This document shows positions 1 through 8,333 of a stretch of DNA of 10,361 nucleotides, piece by piece. Every line of letters begins with the position of its first letter. The first letter of the stretch is position 1. A program made the translations under genes and the position numbers. This DNA is from CF-96 sp036269455 (lineage in GTDB: Bacteria > Chloroflexota > Dormibacteria > Aeolococcales > Aeolococcaceae): NCBI GenBank assembly GCA_036269455.1, contig DATARS010000172.1:1-10361 (forward strand), read 5' to 3'. Under the pieces are notes generated by a model. The model worked only from the letters and a program-made list of their open reading frames with translations. It was not told where the DNA came from and ran no database searches.

Positions 1-2347
<2,347 letters not shown>

Positions 2348-2348
<1 letters not shown>

Positions 2349-3205
2349 TGGCGCCGCTGCGGGCTCCGGTCACAGCGGCGGTGGCGCCGACCCTCGAGGA
2401 CGTCGAGGTCGGCCTGCTGCTCGAGGGGGTGCGCCAGCAGTACGGGATCGACCTCGGCCGCTTCGGCTCGCCGCCGCTGCGCCGCCGGCTGCGCCGCTGC
2501 CTCGCGGCCGAGGGGGTCGAGACCTTCTCGGCGCTGCAGGACCGGGTGCTCCACGACCCCGGGTGCCTGCACCGCTTCGTCCGCGCAGTGGCGGTGCAGG
2601 TGACCGGCATGTTCCGCGACCCGCGGATGTTCGAGGCGGTGCGCCGCCAGGTCGTGCCCTGGCTGCGCACCCATCCCTCGATCCGGGTCTGGCAGGCCGG
2701 CTGCAGCAGCGGCGAGGAGGCGTACTCGATGGCGATCCTCCTCGACGAGGAGGGCCTGCTCGAGCGCGCCCGGATCTACGCCAGCGACGTCGACACCGAG
2801 GTGCTCGGGCGCGCCCGCGAGGGGCGGGTGCCGGTGCGGCGCCTCGCCGCCTACGCCGAGGCGCACCGCCGCGCTGGGGGCTCGTCGCCGCTGCTCGACC
2901 ACCTGCGCGTCGAGGGCGACTGGGCGGTGCTCGACGCCCGGCTGCGCTCGCGGATCACCTGGCTGGAGCACAACCTCGGCACCGACGGCTCCTTCAACGA
3001 CTTCCACCTGCTGCTCTGCTCCAACGTGCTCATGTACCTCGACCGCGCTCCCCGCAGCCACGCGCTCGAGGTGCTCGGCGGCAGCGTGGTGATGTTCGGC
3101 TTCCTCGGCCTCGGCAGCCGCGAGCTGCTCGGGCCCGGCGTCGAGAGCGCGGGCTTCCGCCACGTCGCCGGCGGCGAGGTGAACCTCTACAAGCGGGTGC
3201 CCTGA
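2348..3205 (+). CDS. CheR-type SAM-dependent protein methyltransferase
   Basis: The 285-residue product has the usual length of a stand-alone CheR. It shows an N-terminal helical part (about 16-85) with an Arg-rich stretch at 45-50, then the linker motif VTGMFRD (85-91; VTxFFRD in typical members). The SAM-binding loop AGCSSGEEAYS is at 117-127, the acidic ASDVD at 145-149, and the SNVLMY motif at 225-230. Typical CheR proteins have CRNVLIY there, so Arg is replaced by Ser225. Family members transfer a methyl group from S-adenosylmethionine to glutamates of chemoreceptors. Here no chemoreceptor, CheA or CheW is visible, so the target may be a sensor kinase of this operon, which is inference. 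The start ATG overlaps the preceding stop by one base (TGATG) and has no good ribosome binding site of its own, which fits coupling. The stop again overlaps the next start by one base. Confidence 0.9.
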
Positions 3206-5331
3206 TGGCGGACCAGGCGGCGCGGCGCGAGGTCGCCAGCGTCCTGCTCGTCGACGACGACCACGCCAAGCTCACCGCCCTCGAGAGCGTTCTGACCCCG
3301 CTGGGCCAGAACCTGGTGCGCGCCCTCTCCGGTCGCGAGGCGCTGCGCGCCATCCTCGCCGACGACTTCGCCGTCATCCTCCTCGACGTGCGGATGACCG
3401 ACATGGACGGTTTCGAGACCGCCGAGCTCATCCGCCAGCGCGAGCGCTCGGAGCGCACCCCGATCATCTTCGTCACCGCCTACACCGCCGACGAGGCGCA
3501 CCTCGAGCGCGGCTACCGGCTCGGCGCCGTCGACTTCATCTTCGCCCCGGTGGTGCCGGAGATCCTCCGCGCCAAGGTGAGCGTCTTCGTCGACCTCTTC
3601 CTGAAGTCGGAGGAGATCCGCACCCAGGCCGAGCGGCTGCGCGAGCTCGAGCAGCGCGAGCTGCGCAGCCAGCTGGAGCGCGCCGAGGTCGGCCGGCTCC
3701 AGGCCGAGGCGCGCTTTGCCTCGGTGCTCGGCTTCGCCGCCGACGGCATCGTCGCCCTCGACAGCGAGCGCCACGTGGTGCTCTTCAACCGCGGGGCGGA
3801 GGGGATCTTCGGCCGGACCGCCGCCGAGACCATCGGCCGGCCGGTCGACGTCCTCCTCCCGGACGGGGTCGAGGACCTGCTCGACCGCAGCGTCGAGCGG
3901 ACGCCGGGGCGGCGCGAGGACGAGCCCCACCTCGAGGTGACCGCGGTGCACGCCGACGGCCGCTCCTTCCCCGCCGAGGTGACCATCGCCGCCTTCCCCG
4001 AGGCCGAGCGGAGCATCACCGCGCTCATCCTCCGCGACATCTCCGAGCGCAAGGCGGCGGAGGCCGAGGTGCGCCGGCTCAACGCCGACCTCAACCGGCG
4101 GCTCAGCGCCGGCGTCGACCTCGTCGCCCACCTGGCCGCCTCGCTCGATCCCTCCGAGGTGCTGGCCCGCCTCCTGGTGCGGGTCACCTCCGCGGTGCGC
4201 GCGGACGAGGGCGTGCTGCTCCGCGTCGACGCCCAGGGCGGGCTCAGCGTCGCCGGCCGCAACGCCGACGCCGGCGACGGCGGCGACCATCTCGGCACAC
4301 TGCTCGACCGCCAGCCGCTGATCCGCCGGGCCATCGACCTGCGCACGCCCGTGGTCGGCGGCCGGCTCGACCTCAAGGAGAGCCACGACCGCACCCCGCT
4401 CAGCGGCGTGCTCCACACCGCGGTGCTGCCGCTCGCGGTCGACGAGCGGGTGAGCGCGGTGCTGGTGCTGACCCGGCACCGCGACGAGCCCTTCAGCCCC
4501 GGTGACACCGAGATGCTCGTGCTCATCGGCAACGTCGCCACCGTCGCCCTGCGCAATGCCCAGCTCTTCGACGACGCCCAGCAGGCGAGCATCGCCAAGA
4601 GCGAGTTCCTGCGCATGGCGGCGCACGAGCTGCGCACCCCCGCCGGAGTGCTGCGCGGTTACCTCTCGATGCTCCGCGACGGCGATCTGGGGCCGTCGCC
4701 GAGGGCGTGGGAGCGCCCCCTCGACGTCGTCGACGCCAAGGCCACCGAGCTGACCGGGCTGATCGACGACCTCCTGCTCGCGGCGAGCATGGAGGGGGGC
4801 TCGGTGCCGGTGCACCCGTCGATCCTCGACCTCCGCGAGGCGGTGCACGCCGCGCTCGCCCGCGCCGAGGGGCGGGCGACGCTGCTCGGCGCCGAGATCG
4901 TGGAGGCGGTGCCCGACGAGCCGGTCGCGGTCGAGGCCGACCCCGAGCACCTCGGCCGCATTCTCGACAACCTCGTCAACGACGCGCTCACCTACTCGGC
5001 GCAGAAGCCGTGGGTGCGGCTCGCGGTGGCGCCGGGAAGCGAGCCGCAGGTGGTGGTCGAGGACCACGGCGTCGGGATCGACCCCGCGCTGGCCGAGCGG
5101 GTCTTCGAGCGCTTCTACCGGATCAACGACCCGAGCCTCGGCTACCCACCGGGGACCGGGCTGGGGCTGTACATCAGCCGCGACCTCGCCCGGCGGGCGG
5201 GGGGCTCGCTCGAGCTCGAGCACAGCGTGCCGGGCGAGGGCAGCCGCTTCCGGCTCAGCCTGCGCTCGCCGGTTCCCGACGCGGAACCGGCGACGGTGTC
5301 GTCGGCACAGCCGGACGCGACCGGGCGCTGA
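3205..5331 (+). CDS. Receiver-PAS-GAF sensor histidine kinase
   Basis: The start was placed at the ATG of the TGATG overlap with cheR; the longer open frame to the left runs antisense-like through cheR and lacks homology. The 708-residue protein carries REC (about 10-128; Asp18-Asp19 pocket, phosphoacceptor Asp61 in LLDVRMTDMDGFET), a charged coiled coil (133-170), PAS (about 170-282, ending ILRDISERK), GAF (about 300-452), HisKA with His474 in MAAHELRTPAG, and HATPase_c (N-box 587-595, DHGVGI 620-625, PPGTGLGLYIS 648-658). No membrane segment is seen, so it should be cytoplasmic. It probably receives phosphate from the upstream hybrid kinase through its receiver, adds PAS and GAF input, and signals to a response regulator elsewhere. 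The receiver lysine is replaced by Ala114, although the following Pro is kept. The last 20 residues look disordered. Confidence 0.93.
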   Translation: MADQAARREVASVLLVDDDHAKLTALESVLTPLGQNLVRALSGREALRAILADDFAVILLDVRMTDMDGFETAELIRQRERSERTPIIFVTAYTADEAHLERGYRLGAVDFIFAPVVPEILRAKVSVFVDLFLKSEEIRTQAERLRELEQRELRSQLERAEVGRLQAEARFASVLGFAADGIVALDSERHVVLFNRGAEGIFGRTAAETIGRPVDVLLPDGVEDLLDRSVERTPGRREDEPHLEVTAVHADGRSFPAEVTIAAFPEAERSITALILRDISERKAAEAEVRRLNADLNRRLSAGVDLVAHLAASLDPSEVLARLLVRVTSAVRADEGVLLRVDAQGGLSVAGRNADAGDGGDHLGTLLDRQPLIRRAIDLRTPVVGGRLDLKESHDRTPLSGVLHTAVLPLAVDERVSAVLVLTRHRDEPFSPGDTEMLVLIGNVATVALRNAQLFDDAQQASIAKSEFLRMAAHELRTPAGVLRGYLSMLRDGDLGPSPRAWERPLDVVDAKATELTGLIDDLLLAASMEGGSVPVHPSILDLREAVHAALARAEGRATLLGAEIVEAVPDEPVAVEADPEHLGRILDNLVNDALTYSAQKPWVRLAVAPGSEPQVVVEDHGVGIDPALAERVFERFYRINDPSLGYPPGTGLGLYISRDLARRAGGSLELEHSVPGEGSRFRLSLRSPVPDAEPATVSSAQPDATGR

Positions 5332-5353
5332 GCGCCGGATCAGGTGGGGCGGC

Positions 5354-5388
5354 GCCACCCCCGTGCGCGATCCGCCGCCGGGGGTGGC
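5354..5388. terminator. Stem-loop between convergent genes, possible bidirectional terminator
   Basis: A perfect 10-bp inverted repeat (GCCACCCCCG at 5354-5363, CGGGGGTGGC at 5379-5388) encloses a 15-base loop. It lies between the stop of the + strand kinase (5331) and the stop of the - strand small membrane gene (5422), where a shared terminator is expected. There is no T-run on either side, so it is not a classical intrinsic terminator; in very GC-rich genomes U-less hairpins often sit at such places. Confidence 0.5.
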
Positions 5389-5421
5389 TCACTCGCCCGG
5401 TATCGGGTCGTCGCCCGGCCG

Positions 5422-5727
5422 TCAGATCCCGTGGTGCCCCGCCCCCGCGGCAGAGGCTCCCCTCCCGCCGCGAGTTCCGCGACCGATGGCACGCAGGATG
5501 ACGAGCAGGGCGCAGGCGCCGAGGAAGGCGACGATCACCTCACCCACGAAGCTGCCGGCGGCGTTGCTGCCGGTGATCGCGTGGAGGACGAGGCCGCCGA
5601 CGAACGCGCCGACGATGCCGACGACGACATCGCCGAAGAAGCCGAACCCGCCGCCCTCGACCACCCGTCCGGCGAGGGCGCCGGCGATGAGGCCCACGAG
5701 GATCCAGGCGATGAGATGTCCGATCAC
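5422..5727 (-). CDS. GlsB/YeaQ/YmgE family small membrane protein
   Basis: The 101-residue product is very hydrophobic and Gly-rich, with three predicted membrane helices (about 4-22, 31-52, 60-80). It carries the repeated Gly patterns of the transglycosylase-associated/GlsB family: LVGLIAGALAGRVV (10-23), GDVVVGIVGAFVGG (32-45) and GEVIVAFLGACALL (62-75). Usual family length is 80-100 residues. A basic, Gly/Ala-rich tail (83-101) extends beyond the last helix. The GTG start was chosen because GGAGGA sits 6 bases upstream; the longer open frame to 5769 has only a Pro/Arg-rich extension and runs through a hairpin. Family members are linked to general envelope stress, but the molecular role is unknown. 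It is a single gene, convergent with the kinase operon. Confidence 0.88.
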   Translation of the reverse strand: MIGHLIAWILVGLIAGALAGRVVEGGGFGFFGDVVVGIVGAFVGGLVLHAITGSNAAGSFVGEVIVAFLGACALLVILRAIGRGTRGGRGASAAGAGHHGI

Positions 5728-5733
5728 GTCCTC

Positions 5734-5739
5734 TCCTCC
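5734..5739 (-). promoter_or_regulatory. Ribosome binding site deciding the GTG start of the GlsB-like gene
   Basis: On the minus strand GGAGGA, within TGGAGGAGAGGAC, ends 6 bases before the GTG at 5727. It is the strongest Shine-Dalgarno match near this gene and rules out the longer frame. Confidence 0.8.
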
Positions 5740-5746
5740 AGATGGG

Positions 5747-5765
5747 CGCCGGGTGGGACCCGGCG
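5747..5765 (-). promoter_or_regulatory. Hairpin in the 5' leader of the GlsB-like gene
   Basis: Perfect 7-bp arms, CGCCGGG and CCCGGCG, enclose a 5-base loop. The hairpin ends 7 bases upstream of the ribosome binding site. It could affect translation or transcript stability, or mark an end of transcription for the operon reading in from the right; the sequence alone does not decide this. Confidence 0.4.
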
Positions 5766-5770
5766 TCACG

Positions 5771-5824
5771 GCTTAATGACCAGTCAAACTATAACTTAAA
5801 TGGATATGATACGCATAACTTACC
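5771..5824. promoter_or_regulatory. AT-rich intergenic island, probable promoter/operator region of the GlsB-like gene
   Basis: About 54 bases are markedly AT-rich in an otherwise very GC-rich window. They lie between the end of the exported-protein operon (5843) and the GlsB-like gene. Inside are the palindrome TGAC-CA-GTCA (5777-5786), a TetR-operator-like form, and the 8-base direct repeat ATAACTTA at 5791-5798 and 5815-5822, exactly 24 bases apart. The minus strand has -10-like hexamers TATAGT and TATCAT, but no convincing -35 box at standard spacing, so no exact promoter is assigned. Confidence 0.5.
5777..5786. promoter_or_regulatory. Operator-like palindrome TGAC-CA-GTCA
   Basis: Perfect 4-base arms around a 2-base centre, placed upstream of the GlsB-like gene in the AT-rich island. 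The form resembles operators of TetR-type repressors. No TetR gene lies in the window, so the regulator would be elsewhere. Confidence 0.3.
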
Positions 5825-5842
5825 AAGCGCCGCCCCGGGATC

Positions 5843-6562
5843 TCAGTGGGGATCGCGCTGCCCGACGTCCTCCTCCTCGAGCAGGGCGGCGAGGTCGAGG
5901 AGGTCGCGCTGCACGGCCTCGGGCAGCCTGTGCGCCGCCTCGCCGAGGGCGACGGGGACGGCGGCGGCCTCCAGCACCGGTGGTGGGAGCGACAGGGGTG
6001 CGGGTGGGGACACCGGCGGCGACACCCCCATGCCCAGCCGGGCGGTGGCGAGCAGCCGCGAGGGCCAGCGGAGCGCGGAGACGGCGAGCATCACCATCAC
6101 GGCGAGCAGCACCGCGAGGGACGGGATCAGCGCCCACGGCACCAGCGGGGGCACGTCGGCGGCCGTCGCCGGCGGGGTGAGGTGCCGCGTCCCAGCGAGC
6201 CGGTGGGGCGGCCCCGGAGTCGGCTCCGGGCCGGACCGCGGCGGCAGCGGCGGGACGATGTCGGTGGCGGCGAGCGGCGGCTGCCCCCCCGGAGCGGTCG
6301 CGGTGCTGTCCGGCTGGGTCGCCGCCACCGGCGGCACGGCCTCGGGGGCGGGGGCGGGCGCGGGTGCCGCCACGGGAGCCGGGACCGGCGGCGCGGGCGC
6401 GGGCACCCGGGTCGTGCTGGGCGGGGCCGGCGCGGCGCTCGGCGACGGAGGCTGGTCGGGCGGGACCCGCAGCGCCGGGGTGACGGACACCTGAGCGGCG
6501 GCGCACACCGACACGGCGAGCAGCAGCGCGGCCCGCATCCCGACGACGCGCCTCATCTCCAC
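5843..6562 (-). CDS. Pro/Ala-rich single-pass membrane protein, unknown function
   Basis: I do not recognise this 239-residue protein. It has an N-terminal signal-like hydrophobic stretch (about 10-23, VGMRAALLLAVSVCAAA), then a long Pro/Ala-rich low-complexity stalk (about 33-135). One clear membrane helix follows (about 143-164, ALIPSLAVLLAVMVMLAV), next a basic flank (RWPSR), another Pro-rich stretch, and an acidic, probably helical tail (205-235) with LEEEDV. By positive-inside logic the stalk is outside and the tail in the cytoplasm. It is the last gene of the exported-protein operon, 50 bases after its neighbour. The start is uncertain: GTG 6562, ATG 6556 or ATG 6538 are all in frame, and a short leader ORF ends on the ATG at 6556. 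Coding is supported by third-position GC and the signal/helix layout, not by homology. Confidence 0.65.
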   Translation of the reverse strand: MEMRRVVGMRAALLLAVSVCAAAQVSVTPALRVPPDQPPSPSAAPAPPSTTRVPAPAPPVPAPVAAPAPAPAPEAVPPVAATQPDSTATAPGGQPPLAATDIVPPLPPRSGPEPTPGPPHRLAGTRHLTPPATAADVPPLVPWALIPSLAVLLAVMVMLAVSALRWPSRLLATARLGMGVSPPVSPPAPLSLPPPVLEAAAVPVALGEAAHRLPEAVQRDLLDLAALLEEEDVGQRDPH

Positions 6563-6582
6563 GTCCGCGCCGACCTCGCCAT
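6553..6582 (-). other. Possible 9-codon leader ORF coupled to the Pro/Ala-rich gene
   Basis: An ATG at 6582 has GAAGGG six bases upstream. It reads nine codons (MARSARTWR) to a TGA that overlaps the in-frame ATG at 6556 of the next gene as ATGA. The main gene has no comparably placed ribosome binding site, so re-initiation from this mini-ORF is possible. A chance arrangement cannot be excluded. Confidence 0.25.
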
Positions 6583-6612
6583 TCGCATCCCTTCAACCCC
6601 GGGTCCGGGATC

Positions 6613-7269
6613 CTACCGGAGCGGTCCCTTCGGCGTGGGTGAGGGGCACGCGGGACCGGCGACGCTGAACGTCGACGTGCCCTGCACCGCGTGGACGAAG
6701 GCATCGGCGCCGAGGAGGAACACCTGGGCGGTCAGATCGGCGACGGCGGTGCCACACGACTGACCGCCCGCCGGCATCGACGCCACCCTGGTGTCGCTCT
6801 CGCCCATCGCCCGCCCGGGCTGGAGGACGTGCGCCGCCACCCCCTGGGCGCAGGCGCGTCCCTGGGAGGACTCGTACCAGTCGACGCTGTGCCCTCCCGG
6901 TGCCGGCCGGAAGATCGCATGGACATCGGGGGGCGCGCACCGGGCCAGCACCGTGCAGGCATGGGCGGCGCGGCTCACCACCGACGACCGCATCGTCACC
7001 GTCTGGCCCGGCTGGTACCGGGCGCGGTCGGTCGTGGCGCTGACCGACAGGTCGGCCGGCGCGCAGGCGGGCGGGCCCGCCTGCCCTGAGGCGGGCCCCG
7101 CCGCCGCTCCGCCGGATCCCGTGGGTGGGATCGGTGAGGCCGCGCCCGGCAGCGGCGTCCCCTCGGCCGGCGCCTGGACGCCGGACGGGGGCCTGGCCTG
7201 CTGCGGGTGCGTCCCCACCGATCCGATCAGGAGAGTGGCCGCCACCCCCAGCAGCAGGCCACCCACCAC
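6613..7269 (-). CDS. Membrane-anchored six-cysteine protein with probable beta-sandwich domain
   Basis: The 218-residue product begins with a hydrophobic anchor or uncleaved signal (about 1-19, VVGGLLLGVAATLLIGSVG). A Pro/Ala/Gly-rich linker (22-68) and an extracytoplasmic domain (about 70-205) follow. The domain has alternating hydrophobic strands and the turn YQPGQTVTM (85-93), seen in Ig-like or cohesin-like beta-sandwiches. Six cysteines (69, 105, 111, 140, 172, 208) could form three disulfides, which fits an exported protein. No catalytic motif is visible, and no family is assigned with confidence. The start is the first of two GTG codons, with a weak TGGA upstream. The open frame continues upstream (adding RRIRW) to a stop at 7330 but offers no ATG, GTG or TTG, so a rarer start is possible. 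It follows the copper protein gene after 34 bases in the same operon. Confidence 0.7.
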   Translation of the reverse strand: MVGGLLLGVAATLLIGSVGTHPQQARPPSGVQAPAEGTPLPGAASPIPPTGSGGAAAGPASGQAGPPACAPADLSVSATTDRARYQPGQTVTMRSSVVSRAAHACTVLARCAPPDVHAIFRPAPGGHSVDWYESSQGRACAQGVAAHVLQPGRAMGESDTRVASMPAGGQSCGTAVADLTAQVFLLGADAFVHAVQGTSTFSVAGPACPSPTPKGPLR

Positions 7270-7303
7270 GGTGATCGTCCAGCGGATTCGACGAGCGCCT
7301 CGA

Positions 7304-7768
7304 TTACCCGTCGACGATGAGTGTCCCCCTCATGAACGGATGCACCTGACAGGTGAAGGAGTACGTCCCCGGAGCCAGCTTGTCGAGCCCGTGGACCTCG
7401 TTGACGTAGGTCCAGTCGGTGAACCCGCTGCTGAACCGCGGGTAGCTGCAGTTGCCCTTGCCGGGATTGTTGCCGTTGAACGGCGCCGACGTGCAGTCCT
7501 TCACCACCTCGGTGAGGCTGTGTCCCGGGTTGCCGAAGATGGGGTCGTAATTGCCGAACTTGACGGTGTGGCCCTGCTTCACGTGGACGACATCGGGGAT
7601 GTACTGCCAGTTGATCACGAAGACGTCGGCGGGATGCTTCTGAACGCCACTGTCGGCATGCACCCGCGGCGCACTCGGTGCACCGGCGAGAAGGCCGGCG
7701 ACCACCATCACCAGGGCCACGGCGACACCGCCGACCCCCAGCTTCCTGTGCGATCTCATCGCCTTCAC
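7304..7768 (-). CDS. Amicyanin-like type 1 blue copper protein (cupredoxin), secreted
   Basis: This is a 154-residue Sec-exported cupredoxin. The signal peptide has a basic n-region (MRSHRK), a hydrophobic core (about 11-29) and a likely cut after VHA (36-38). Predicted copper ligands are His83 in NPGHSLTEV, and Cys140, His143 and Met146 in TCQVHPFMRGTLIV. The Cys-x2-His-x2-Met spacing and the HPFMRG string match amicyanin and its relatives; plastocyanins have wider spacing. Two more cysteines (92 and 107) in an insertion after His83 may form a disulfide near the copper site. Such proteins carry single electrons outside the membrane. The GTG start at 7768 overlaps the previous stop by 4 bases (GTGA), so the gene is coupled to the upstream secreted protein. 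The partner redox enzyme is not evident in the window. Confidence 0.92.
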   Translation of the reverse strand: MKAMRSHRKLGVGGVAVALVMVVAGLLAGAPSAPRVHADSGVQKHPADVFVINWQYIPDVVHVKQGHTVKFGNYDPIFGNPGHSLTEVVKDCTSAPFNGNNPGKGNCSYPRFSSGFTDWTYVNEVHGLDKLAPGTYSFTCQVHPFMRGTLIVDG

Positions 7769-8316
7769 CCCGTGGTGACCGATACGAAGGTGACCCGCCC
7801 GGCCTCGAACGGCCGGCTGCCGTTGAGCCCCACCGGCTGGGCGCCGGGCACGCAGCCCGGATGAGCCTGGAGGCCGAAGCGGGTGGTCAGGGTCTCACCG
7901 GGCTGCGGGGGGCTGAAGAGCGTCATGTTCACGGTGCCGCTCGAGCCCATCTTTCCGCCGGTGACGGCGCCGTGGCCGAGAGCGCCGCTCTTCGAGCCGA
8001 AGATGTCGATGTTCAGCACCACCGTGTCGATCCAGCTGCCGTCCTTGTAGGCGACGGACACGGAGCGGACGCCGTCGGCGGGCTGGGTGCTCTGGAGGGT
8101 CGCGTACGGACCATCACCGGCGCAGTGCACCGCCGAGGGCTGGCGGGCGTTCAGCGCGAAGATCTGGACCGTGCCGGAGTTGGGATCGGCCGAGGTGGAG
8201 GTGTACTCATCACCGTGCTTCGGCCCCGCCTGGAATGGCGGCCCTCCCGCCTGGGCGGGCACGGCCATCACCACCACCGCCCCGAGCGCTGCGAGCGCTG
8301 TGAGGACTCGTCTCAT
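7765..8316 (-). CDS. Small secreted protein, unknown function
   Basis: I do not recognise a family for this 183-residue product. It starts with a clear Sec signal peptide: MRR, a hydrophobic core (about 4-20), and AQA at 21-23 as the cut site. The mature part is rich in Gly, Ser, Thr and Val, looks mostly beta-stranded (VRSVSVAYKD, TVVLNIDIF, GTVNMTLF, GRVTFVSV), and has two cysteines (65 and 155) that could pair. The ATG at 8316 was preferred over the upstream in-frame GTG because AAGGAG lies 4 bases before it and the signal peptide then begins properly. It lies 17 bases after the amidohydrolase stop and overlaps the copper protein start by 4 bases. It may therefore be an accessory subunit or binding protein of the same exported system, which is inference. 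Confidence 0.8.
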   Translation of the reverse strand: MRRVLTALAALGAVVVMAVPAQAGGPPFQAGPKHGDEYTSTSADPNSGTVQIFALNARQPSAVHCAGDGPYATLQSTQPADGVRSVSVAYKDGSWIDTVVLNIDIFGSKSGALGHGAVTGGKMGSSGTVNMTLFSPPQPGETLTTRFGLQAHPGCVPGAQPVGLNGSRPFEAGRVTFVSVTTG

Positions 8317-8320
8317 CGGT

Positions 8321-8326
8321 CTCCTT
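8321..8326 (-). promoter_or_regulatory. Ribosome binding site AAGGAG of the small secreted protein
   Basis: AAGGAG on the minus strand lies 4 bases before the ATG at 8316, with another purine-rich GGAGG at 8331-8335. It sits in the 17-base gap after the amidohydrolase stop and decides the start. Confidence 0.65.
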
Positions 8327-8333
8327 CCCCCTC

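Noticed and set aside
3187..5358. 723-codon minus-strand frame opposite the second kinase
   Set aside because: Antisense shadow of REC-PAS-GAF-kinase coding sequence, rich in Ala, Val, Gly, Glu and His, with no recognisable motif.
5728..5769. N-terminal extension of the GlsB-like protein
   Set aside because: The strong GGAGGA lies inside this extension and points to the GTG at 5727, where the first membrane helix begins as in the family.
6502..6532. Lipoprotein signal in the Pro/Ala-rich protein (Cys20)
   Set aside because: The residues before the Cys (VSV) do not fit a lipobox, which needs Ala, Gly or Ser at -1.
5742..7864. Several plus-strand frames across the exported-protein operon
   Set aside because: They run opposite to genes with signal peptides and copper ligands, and their products are Gly/Arg-rich without motifs.
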